From Campylobacterota bacterium (GTDB taxonomy: Bacteria; Campylobacterota; Campylobacteria; Campylobacterales; Sulfurovaceae): a stretch of DNA of 7,963 nt. The notes beneath the pieces are model-generated. The model was not told the DNA's origin and searched no databases. It saw only the letters and a list, made by a program, of their open reading frames with translations. Position numbers and translations under genes: made by a program. The stretch spans positions 1 through 7,963 of the forward strand of contig JAADDP010000043.1 in NCBI GenBank assembly GCA_013153825.1. Reading direction: 5' to 3'. Shown here in pieces: positions 1 through 5,899 of this stretch; positions within the stretch are counted from its first letter, which is position 1; the number at the start of each line of letters is the position of its first letter.

Positions 1-764
1 TAAAGTGGCTAAAGTATAAGAGTAAGAACTTCATATTTATTTCATCTCTTATATCGCTACTGGTCACTCTAATATATGGGGGATACTATATACTATTTAA
101 ATTGGATTTAAATCAGAATATTGCTCCTAAAGAGAGGATAGAGAGGTCAATTAGTGATAGAAATAGCTCATTATCAGTTGATAGTAAGAGTATAGAGGAT
201 GTTGATAGGAATAGGAGTGGTGTTGAGGTTGAGAAAGGGAAAAAAAGGGAGGAGCTACTACTAAGACCAATAGTCCCAATTATTGATGAGGAGATTGAGC
301 GTAAGGAGAGCCATAGACAGAAGAGTGTAGTGAGGGTTAGAAGAGATAGCAACAGGGAGCATATAGTACCGGAGAAGCCCCATAGAGTAAAGAGGGTAAA
401 GGTCAGTAGGGTTGTGGATTTAAAGAGGCATAGAGAGCCATCAAAGATTGCAATAGAGATGACATCAAATAACTATATGCAGATAATGCAGGAGAAGTTC
501 TTTAAGTTAAAAAATCCTAGAGATGCGATATTGATAGCAAAGGCATACTTTAGAGCTGGTAACTACCAGAAATCTGAGGAGTGGGCATTAAAGGCTAATA
601 GTATAGATAGCTCTCTGGAGGAGAGTTGGTTACTATTTGCAAAATCTAAAGAGATGATGGGGGATAGGAGGGAGGCGTTAAAGATTCTAATTACATATTA
701 TAGAAAAAGTAAATCTCAAAGAGCAAAGGAGCTAATTGAGAAGATGAAGACGGAGAGTATATAG
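1..764 (+). CDS. MshN-like membrane-anchored TPR protein of a pilus/T2SS cluster (5' truncated by window edge)
   Basis: The frame is open from base 3 to the TAG at 762-764 with no stop, so the gene begins outside the window. The TTG at 102 is not a credible start because the codons before it encode a membrane anchor. About 253 residues are visible. They are a short basic stretch (KWLKYKSK), one transmembrane helix (about bases 30-98, FIFISSLISLLVTLIYGGYY), a highly charged low-complexity linker of roughly 110 residues, and a helical C-terminus (about bases 505-750) with two TPR-like hairpins (AKAYFRAGNYQKSEEWALKA, then LFAKSKEMMGDRREALKIL). The basic N-side flank predicts a cytoplasmic N-terminus and a periplasmic TPR domain. 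Single-helix proteins with C-terminal TPRs sit just before the ATPase gene in MSHA clusters (MshN), and the gene order here agrees. A role as assembly scaffold is inferred from context; the TPR call itself is moderately strong. Confidence 0.75.
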   Translation, partial: KWLKYKSKNFIFISSLISLLVTLIYGGYYILFKLDLNQNIAPKERIERSISDRNSSLSVDSKSIEDVDRNRSGVEVEKGKKREELLLRPIVPIIDEEIERKESHRQKSVVRVRRDSNREHIVPEKPHRVKRVKVSRVVDLKRHREPSKIAIEMTSNNYMQIMQEKFFKLKNPRDAILIAKAYFRAGNYQKSEEWALKANSIDSSLEESWLLFAKSKEMMGDRREALKILITYYRKSKSQRAKELIEKMKTESI

Positions 765-766
765 AA

Positions 767-1291
767 GTGAGATATCTCTTAATAATTTTACTATCAATAC
801 CCCTCATATCTGGAAATCTATCTAAATTATATAAGCTATATGAGAAGCAGGAGTATGAGAGTGGATGTAGACTTGCGAAGAGGCTATATAGAAACTATCT
901 TAAGAGTGAGAGCTTTCAGACTCTATATGGGCTTAACTGCCTTGAGACAGATAGGATAGATGAGATAGCAAAACCTATGGTTCTATTAAAAAAGAGTAAG
1001 GAGTCTCGACAGAATGCAAGTTATTTTGGGACGATACTGCTCCAGAAACAGCTCTTAAGACAGGCGATAGTCGATAAGCGAGAGCTTGGTGAGCTGAAAC
1101 TTCCAAAAACAAACTTTTTTATATCTAAAATTTTTAATCTATTTGTGGAGCATAAGTATTCAGAGGATAATGGGAGATATCGTATGGAGGATGGGGATAG
1201 GGAGTATCAACTATATATAGATAGTAGAGATAGAATGGTGGTAGATATATATAAAGATAGAAAATTTTTAAAAAGATACATTTATAATTAG
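767..1291 (+). CDS. Small exported protein of unknown function in the pilus/T2SS operon
   Basis: This 174-residue protein starts at GTG 767, two bases after the preceding stop, with a GGAG (752-755) upstream inside the previous gene. Residues 1-16 form a typical Sec signal peptide: M-R-Y, a hydrophobic core LLIILLSIPLI, then SG. The mature part opens with amphipathic helices (about 18-105) that resemble degenerate TPR hairpins, and holds two cysteines (C34, C58) that could form a disulfide in the periplasm. The last 45 residues are charged, aromatic and beta-prone (GRYRMEDGDREYQLYIDSRD). I do not recognise a named family. Its place between an MshN-like protein and the assembly ATPase, in a block with almost no spacing, suggests a periplasmic accessory factor of the same machine. 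That role is inference; that it is a real exported protein is well supported. Confidence 0.8.
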   Translation: MRYLLIILLSIPLISGNLSKLYKLYEKQEYESGCRLAKRLYRNYLKSESFQTLYGLNCLETDRIDEIAKPMVLLKKSKESRQNASYFGTILLQKQLLRQAIVDKRELGELKLPKTNFFISKIFNLFVEHKYSEDNGRYRMEDGDREYQLYIDSRDRMVVDIYKDRKFLKRYIYN

Positions 1292-1295
1292 GAGG
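1290..1295 (+). promoter_or_regulatory. Strong Shine-Dalgarno for the assembly ATPase gene
   Basis: AGGAGG overlaps the TAG stop of the preceding gene (1289-1291) and lies 11 bases before the ATG at 1307. It fixes this ATG as the start and suggests the ATPase is translated efficiently, possibly coupled to termination of the upstream reading frame. Confidence 0.75.
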
Positions 1296-1306
1296 ATATA
1301 TTAAAT

Positions 1307-3058
1307 ATGGATTTTATTCTAAAAAGAGTTATAGATGCCCTCATCAGAAGAGGAGCTATAGATGAGTCAAAATTAAATCTATTTATAAAAAAATTTGGAG
1401 AGAATAGAGTAACTATAGAGAACCTCATCAAGGTGAAGATATTGAGTCCTGATAGGCTGGATGAGGCTCTAATTGGGGAGCTTAGAATTAAGAACTTTGA
1501 TATAGAGGAGCTTGATAGCGTTGTCGGTATAGATACCGTAAGGGTTCTAAAGAAGATAGCGAAAAATATGGGTATAGAGTATGTAGATATAAACAGTGTC
1601 GATATAGACTATAAGCTACTGGAGAGGCTACCTATAAAACAGTTGATAAAGTATAATGTTCTTCCTCTCTATACAGATGAGAATATGAGGGTTGTAGTAG
1701 CATTTGAGAATCCGGCAGACTTTGAGGCGAAAGGGGCAATTGAGAGGTTCTTCCATGGAAAGATTATGACAATCGCCGTGGCAAAGGGTAATATGATACG
1801 GAAAGAGTTACAGAGGCTCAAGATAAGTGATGATGTGAAGAGCTTCTCTAAGGAGATAAAACACGATTTAACAGATGGGGCTGAAGTGTTAGATGAGAAG
1901 GACTCCCCTGCCGTATTGAAGCTCATAGAGCTAATATTGATAACTGCTATAGAGGCTAAGGCTAGTGATATACATATCGAGGCTACGGAGAAACACTGTC
2001 TAGTTAGATATAGAATTGATGGTATGCTACAGGAGTTCTTCAAGCTAGAGGGGATAATTTTTGGTCCACTAAACTCTAGAATGAAGCTCCTATCAAATCT
2101 AGATATTGCAGAGAAGAGAAAGCCTCAAGATGGGAGATTTACAAGGAATATAGATAATAGGGTTTTTGACTTTAGGGTTTCAACCCTACCCACAATATTT
2201 GGAGAGTCCATAGTTCTCAGAATATTGGATAAATCTAAAGCCCTTGTGAAGCTTGAAGATGCAGGTATGAATGCAGATGCCTATAGGAGGTTCACAAAGG
2301 GGATAAGCTCTCCATATGGGATAATGTTGGTTACAGGACCTACAGGGAGTGGTAAGACCACAACACTATATGGGGCATTAAATGCCATTATAGATGTGAA
2401 AGATAAAATTATAACGGTAGAGGACCCCGTAGAGTATCAGATGGCTGGAATTCAGCAGGTTCAGGTCAGTACAAATAGTGGGCTTACATTCTCTGCAGCT
2501 CTCCGTTCAATCCTTAGACAGGATCCCGATAAGATAATGGTTGGGGAGATTAGAGACCAAGAGACACTAAGAATTGCAATTGAGGCTGCATTAACTGGAC
2601 ATCTAGTCCTCTCTACACTCCACACAAATGATGCAGTATCGGCAATAAATAGAATGCAGGATATGGGGATAGAGGATTATCTACTAGCAGGAGCAGTTAT
2701 AGGTATACAGGGGCAGAGGCTAGTGCGTAAGATATGTCAAGCCTGTAAGGTTGTAGATGATAGTGTAAATCGAGATAGTATAAAGGAGCTATCGAACTAT
2801 ATACCTGAGGATGCCACCCTATATAGAGGTAAAGGGTGTGCAGTATGTAATAATAGTGGCTACTCTGGACGTGAGATGATATGTGAGGTTCTACTGATAT
2901 CGGATAAGCTATCTACGATGATAGCTAATGGTGCATCTAGAGATGAGTTGAGAGAGGAGGCATTTAGAGAGGGCTTTAAGACTATGCTTCAAGATGGCAT
3001 CTCTAAAGCTCTTCAGGGTATAACATCCCTAGAAGAGATTTTAAGGGTGGCTAGGTAG
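1307..3058 (+). CDS. gspE: GspE/PilB/MshE-family assembly ATPase
   Basis: This is the cytoplasmic hexameric ATPase that powers pilin or pseudopilin assembly. The 583-residue length is normal for the family. Residues 1-60 carry two tandem helical repeats laid out like an MshEN domain (R7...L12 I13..G16.I18....L23, then L40...L46....L51..A54). About 100-170 is the second N-terminal domain (LPIKQLIKYNVLPLY). The ATPase core holds a Walker A GPTGSGKTT (344-352, K350), Asp box ITVEDPVEY (369-377), Walker B with E414 (KIMVGEIRD, 409-417) and His box GHLVLSTLHTND (431-442). A zinc-binding tetracysteine follows (C477/C480 and C511/C514). All catalytic motifs are intact, so it should be active. The GspF homologue follows after two bases. 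Context favours an MSHA-type pilus or Cts-type competence system; T2SS proper cannot be excluded because no secretin or pilin gene is in view. Confidence 0.96.
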   Translation: MDFILKRVIDALIRRGAIDESKLNLFIKKFGENRVTIENLIKVKILSPDRLDEALIGELRIKNFDIEELDSVVGIDTVRVLKKIAKNMGIEYVDINSVDIDYKLLERLPIKQLIKYNVLPLYTDENMRVVVAFENPADFEAKGAIERFFHGKIMTIAVAKGNMIRKELQRLKISDDVKSFSKEIKHDLTDGAEVLDEKDSPAVLKLIELILITAIEAKASDIHIEATEKHCLVRYRIDGMLQEFFKLEGIIFGPLNSRMKLLSNLDIAEKRKPQDGRFTRNIDNRVFDFRVSTLPTIFGESIVLRILDKSKALVKLEDAGMNADAYRRFTKGISSPYGIMLVTGPTGSGKTTTLYGALNAIIDVKDKIITVEDPVEYQMAGIQQVQVSTNSGLTFSAALRSILRQDPDKIMVGEIRDQETLRIAIEAALTGHLVLSTLHTNDAVSAINRMQDMGIEDYLLAGAVIGIQGQRLVRKICQACKVVDDSVNRDSIKELSNYIPEDATLYRGKGCAVCNNSGYSGREMICEVLLISDKLSTMIANGASRDELREEAFREGFKTMLQDGISKALQGITSLEEILRVAR

Positions 3059-3060
3059 AT

Positions 3061-4308
3061 ATGAACTACTATAAGATTACGCTTACACGGAGAGGAAAGA
3101 GGAGTTATGAGGTTTTAAAGGCTAGAAGTAAGATTAGTGCTATACGTCAGGCTAAACAGGAGTTTAAGGGATTTAATGTTGTAAAGGCTGAAGAGACATC
3201 ACCAGATATGGCATCTAGAGTTATGGATATCTTAGATGGGATAAAGAGTTCATTTAAGCCTAAGATAGATATCTCATATAAGATAGCATCAATTCGTCAG
3301 ATAGCCGTTATGACAGATGCAGGTATCTCCATACATGATGCTGTTGATGAGGTGGCAAAGAATATGGAAAATAGACGGCTCAAGAGCATATATAGTACAA
3401 TTAGTAATGATATCAATGCAGGTAAAGGTATTGGAGACTCAATTGAGCCATATAGAGATGAGTTTGGTCATGTGGCTCTCGCCATGACACATCTGGGGGA
3501 GAAGACTGGAAACCTATCAAGCTCATACCATAAATTGGCAGATATTCTGGAGACCATTAGAGATAATACGAAGAAGTTTAAGAAGGCTATTCGAACCCCA
3601 CTCATGACACTTGTAGCTATGGCTATAGCATTTGTTATATTAATTATGTTCGTTGTGCCGGAATTTAAAGCTATATTTGAGAAATTTAAGGCTGAGCTTC
3701 CTCTTCCAACCCAAATTCTACTATTTTTGGAGGAGCTATTTAACCAATATGGGCTATATGTTCTCGGATTTATGGCTATAGCCACATTTCTCTTTGTACA
3801 CACCTATAAAAATAGTAGAGATTTTAAATATAAGGTTGATAAGCTTCTAATACATCCAAAATTCTACCTCATCAATAAGATTATATTCTTCTCCACAATG
3901 CACAGATATACACTTGTATTCTATGAGCTTGTAAAGTCTGGTATTCCCGTCTCAGAGGCTCTAGATACATCTGTCGATATGGTAGATAATCTATATCTCA
4001 AACAGAAGCTCCTAACTGTAAACTCAAATATATCTAGGGGTATCTCTCTATCCGATGCCTTTGAGCAGACCGAGATTTTTGAGAATATGCTACTTCAGAT
4101 GATTAGAGCTGGAGAGGCTAGTGGTCAGTTAGACCTCATGCTGGGTAAGGTTACAGACTATTATGATAGTAGATTTCAAGAGATAATAGATAACTTAACT
4201 GCATATATAGAGCCGATACTACTATTCTTCATCGCTATATTGGTTCTTCTTCTAGCACTTGGAATATTTATGCCGATGTGGAACTTAGGTAGAGCAATAG
4301 GACACTAG
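3061..4308 (+). CDS. gspF: GspF/PilC/MshG-family inner-membrane platform protein
   Basis: This polytopic protein couples the cytoplasmic ATPase to pilin or pseudopilin assembly in the inner membrane. The 415 residues match the family. Two T2SSF domains are visible. The first (about 75-195) has the signature GEKTGNL (146-152). The second (about 278-405) has GEASGQLD (351-358). Both are preceded by the usual GI.. /A pattern (MTDAGISIHDAV and LVKSGIPVSEAL). Three membrane helices lie near 180-200, 229-248 and 383-407, the standard topology. The N-terminal 45 residues (MNYYKITLTRRGKRSYEVLKA) are the small beta domain seen in PilC/MshG. The ATG follows the ATPase stop by two bases, with an AGG (3053-3055) inside the end of that gene, so the two are translated together. 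A terminator follows directly. Confidence 0.95.
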   Translation: MNYYKITLTRRGKRSYEVLKARSKISAIRQAKQEFKGFNVVKAEETSPDMASRVMDILDGIKSSFKPKIDISYKIASIRQIAVMTDAGISIHDAVDEVAKNMENRRLKSIYSTISNDINAGKGIGDSIEPYRDEFGHVALAMTHLGEKTGNLSSSYHKLADILETIRDNTKKFKKAIRTPLMTLVAMAIAFVILIMFVVPEFKAIFEKFKAELPLPTQILLFLEELFNQYGLYVLGFMAIATFLFVHTYKNSRDFKYKVDKLLIHPKFYLINKIIFFSTMHRYTLVFYELVKSGIPVSEALDTSVDMVDNLYLKQKLLTVNSNISRGISLSDAFEQTEIFENMLLQMIRAGEASGQLDLMLGKVTDYYDSRFQEIIDNLTAYIEPILLFFIAILVLLLALGIFMPMWNLGRAIGH

Positions 4309-4312
4309 GTAG

Positions 4313-4348
4313 ATAAAGGTGGATTATATCCATCTTTATAATATTTTT
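4313..4348 (+). terminator. Intrinsic terminator of the pilus/T2SS operon
   Basis: An 11-bp stem (4313-4323 with 4329-4339, one G-U pair) encloses a five-base loop TTATA and is followed by a T-rich tail ending in TTTTT (4344-4348). It starts five bases after the gspF stop. This separates the secretion operon from the hxl operon. Confidence 0.85.
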
Positions 4349-4361
4349 AAGCAAAATATTG

Positions 4362-4367
4362 TATAAT
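4362..4367 (+). promoter_or_regulatory. Candidate -10 box for the hxlA-hxlB operon
   Basis: A perfect TATAAT lies just after the terminator and about 120 bases before hxlA. No -35 resembling TTGACA is found 16-18 bp upstream (around 4339-4344), which is common for Campylobacterota sigma70 promoters. The start of transcription would fall near 4374, on the palindrome ATTGTATACAAT, and give a leader of about 110 bases. A T-A-rich region can yield such a box by chance. Confidence 0.45.
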
Positions 4368-4373
4368 TTAACA

Positions 4374-4385
4374 ATTGTATACAAT
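4374..4385. promoter_or_regulatory. 12-bp perfect palindrome, possible operator of the hxl operon
   Basis: ATTGTATACAAT is a perfect 12-bp palindrome at the predicted transcription start. Its left part, ATTGTATA, also occurs directly repeated 16 bp upstream (4358-4365), overlapping the -10 box. This layout would suit a dimeric repressor, but no regulator gene is in the window and the low-complexity AT context makes chance occurrence possible. Confidence 0.3.
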
Positions 4386-4474
4386 GTCATCTTATTTGTT
4401 GTGGTGCATCATGGCTAATCTCGGTTAGTTATCTACATGTTAGATTAACTTTTATAGACAATTGAATATAGTAT

Positions 4475-4479
4475 AAGGA
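4475..4479 (+). promoter_or_regulatory. Shine-Dalgarno that supports the TTG start of hxlA
   Basis: AAGGA ends six bases before the TTG at 4486. It supports a non-ATG start, which is also required by the protein: the residues just after it, KLQLALDML, match the conserved N-terminus of this enzyme family. Confidence 0.65.
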
Positions 4480-4485
4480 TAGATT

Positions 4486-5121
4486 TTGAAACTACAACTA
4501 GCATTGGATATGTTATCTACAGAAGAGGCATTAAAATTAGTTAAAGAGACAGCTGAGCATATTGATATTATAGAGATAGGAACACCACTAATTAAACATG
4601 AAGGTGTGAAACTTATAAGGGTTATGAGAGAGAAGTTTCCAGATAAAACAATTTTAGTAGATTTAAAAACGATGGATGTTGGGGAGTATGAGTCCAACTT
4701 CTGTTTTGAGGCTGGAGCCGATATTGTTACAGTTTTGGGTGTAGCTGATATAGATACCATCAGAGGCTCAATAAGAAGTGCAAAGAGGTATGGGGGAAAA
4801 GTTATGGTTGACCTCATAAATGTTGATGACAAAATGGGTAGAGCCAAAGAGATATTGATGGAGGGGGATATATATTTAGGGATACATACGGGTATAGACC
4901 AGCAGAATAGAGGGGAGTCACCACTAGCTCACCTAAAAGAGTTATCGGTACTGAACTCTCCACTATTTGTTGCAGGTGGGATTAATCTTGATAATATAGA
5001 CAGCATCATTGCAGAGAAACCATATACTGTGATTGTTGGAGGAGCTATTACAGGAAGTGAAAATCCAAATTTAGTGGCTAAAACTATAAAATCTAAAATG
5101 GCTCAGGGTGGTGAGTCATGA
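4486..5121 (+). CDS. hxlA: 3-hexulose-6-phosphate synthase (RuMP pathway)
   Basis: A cytoplasmic aldolase that joins formaldehyde to ribulose 5-phosphate, or cleaves the product in reverse. The 211 residues match the roughly 210 usual for stand-alone HPS. It is a TIM barrel of the orotidine-5-phosphate decarboxylase superfamily. Visible motifs in order are LQLALD (3-8), EIGTPL (30-35), the catalytic DLKTMD (59-64, with the superfamily D-x-K-x-x-D), HTGIDQQ (134-140), VAGGI (162-166) and the phosphate-binding VGGAITG (184-190). The start is TTG with AAGGA six bases upstream. The stop overlaps the start of hxlB (ATGA at 5118-5121), the usual pairing for this pathway. KGPDC (UlaD) decarboxylases share the fold, but the hxlB partner and overall match favour HPS. 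Direction in vivo (formaldehyde fixation versus pentose supply) cannot be read from the sequence. Confidence 0.93.
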   Translation: MKLQLALDMLSTEEALKLVKETAEHIDIIEIGTPLIKHEGVKLIRVMREKFPDKTILVDLKTMDVGEYESNFCFEAGADIVTVLGVADIDTIRGSIRSAKRYGGKVMVDLINVDDKMGRAKEILMEGDIYLGIHTGIDQQNRGESPLAHLKELSVLNSPLFVAGGINLDNIDSIIAEKPYTVIVGGAITGSENPNLVAKTIKSKMAQGGES

Positions 5122-5663
5122 ACAGCGTTAATAACCTCATATATCTACTTGAGAAGAAGATAGAGAGTGCAAATATATCTACTAAGGAGTTGGTAGATAC
5201 TATATATAGTGCAGATAGAGTATTTATAGCAGGAGTCGGTAGAAGTGGATTAGTTGGAAAACTTTTTGCTATGAGACTTATGCATATAGGAAAAGAGGTA
5301 TATATAGTGGGGGAGGTAAACACCCCCAGAATAGAGAGAGGAGACCTCCTTATTGCCATTACAGGCTCAGGTTCAACATCTACTATTATCCATAATGCGA
5401 AGATAGCAAAGTCGGCAGGGGCAAATGTGCTTGTATTGACTGCAAAGAGTGGCTCAATGGTGGAGAGGTATAGTGATAAGCTCTTAATATTTAATATGAA
5501 ATCGAAATATGAGACCAAAAAGCTTGATGAGAGCATATTTCCTCTAGGAAGTGCCTTTGAGTTGAGTGCACTATTGACTCTAGAGACATCTATTGCAAAC
5601 CTAATTGAGAAAATAGGAATTAATGAAAAATTTCTGATGGAGAGACATACAAATCTTGAATAG
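5118..5663 (+). CDS. hxlB: 6-phospho-3-hexuloisomerase (RuMP pathway)
   Basis: This SIS-domain isomerase interconverts 3-hexulose 6-phosphate and fructose 6-phosphate, acting directly after HPS in the cytoplasm. Its 181 residues are normal length. The SIS fold shows VFIAGVGRSG (35-44) in the first phosphosugar-binding loop, ITGSGST (81-87) in the second, LVLTAKSG (105-112), and the family motif FPLGSAFE (141-148) that holds an active-site glutamate. The C-terminal MERHTNLE (174-181) matches the conserved His-containing tail of the family, so the protein is complete. The ATG overlaps the hxlA stop by four bases, with only a weak GGTGAG-like ribosome site; translation is probably coupled. No terminator is visible after the stop, and the convergent tRNA genes begin 12 bases on. 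Confidence 0.93.
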   Translation: MNSVNNLIYLLEKKIESANISTKELVDTIYSADRVFIAGVGRSGLVGKLFAMRLMHIGKEVYIVGEVNTPRIERGDLLIAITGSGSTSTIIHNAKIAKSAGANVLVLTAKSGSMVERYSDKLLIFNMKSKYETKKLDESIFPLGSAFELSALLTLETSIANLIEKIGINEKFLMERHTNLE

Positions 5664-5675
5664 TAGATGATTTAA

Positions 5676-5750
5676 TGGCTCCGGATGCTGGATTCGAACC
5701 AGCGACCAAGCGGTTAACAGCCGCCTACTCTACCGCTGAGCTAATCCGGA
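5676..5750 (-). tRNA. tRNA-Asn(GTT), second gene of a tandem pair, CCA encoded
   Basis: The complement folds into a full cloverleaf of 75 bases including CCA. It has acceptor TCCGGAT/ATCCGGA, D-arm GCTC/GAGT, anticodon stem GGCGG/CCGCT around loop CTGTTAA (anticodon GTT, plus-strand 5716-5718), T-arm GCTGG-TTCGAAT-CCAGC, discriminator G and an encoded CCA (5676-5678). It differs from its neighbour only in one acceptor base pair. It is distal to the shared promoter, 14 bases downstream of the first tRNA. Confidence 0.97.
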
Positions 5751-5764
5751 ATAGTAGTTAATTA

Positions 5765-5839
5765 TGGCTCCAGATGCTGGATTCGAACCAGCGACCAAGC
5801 GGTTAACAGCCGCCTACTCTACCGCTGAGCTAATCTGGA
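5765..5839 (-). tRNA. tRNA-Asn(GTT), first gene of a tandem pair, CCA encoded
   Basis: Same cloverleaf and anticodon GTT as the other copy, 75 bases with encoded CCA (5765-5767). The acceptor stem is TCCAGAT/ATCTGGA, so the G-C pair at stem position 4 of the other copy is A-T here, with both partners changed. It is the promoter-proximal gene, with a predicted leader of about 15 bases. Confidence 0.97.
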
Positions 5840-5860
5840 ACAGATATAAATTGGAGTAGG

Positions 5861-5889
5861 ATTATAGATAAAAAAGTTGAATTTGTCAA
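5861..5889 (-). promoter_or_regulatory. Perfect-consensus sigma70 promoter of the tRNA-Asn pair
   Basis: On the minus strand TTGACA (plus 5884-5889) is separated by exactly 17 bases from TATAAT (plus 5861-5866), the full consensus at the optimal spacing. Transcription should start near 5854, about 15 bases before the first tRNA. The -35 box lies 11 bases beyond the stop of the radical SAM gene. Such strength fits stable-RNA genes. Confidence 0.92.
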
Positions 5890-5899
5890 GAGTTTTTAT

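Noticed and set aside
102..104. TTG as the start of the first gene
   Set aside because: The frame is open to the left edge and encodes a transmembrane helix just before it; no ribosome site precedes the TTG.
4384..4428. 14-codon ORF (ATG 4384 to TAG) as a leader peptide for hxlA
   Set aside because: No Shine-Dalgarno precedes it, it overlaps the palindrome, and it has no codon run or terminator pairing expected of an attenuator peptide.
4445..4472. Alternative hxlA promoter (TTAACT, 16 bp, TATAGT)
   Set aside because: Transcription would begin around 4479, inside the ribosome site, leaving almost no leader.
5676..5839. tRNA repeat as a phage or island attachment site
   Set aside because: The repeat is two complete functional tRNA genes; no integrase, partial tRNA fragment or foreign-looking gene lies nearby.
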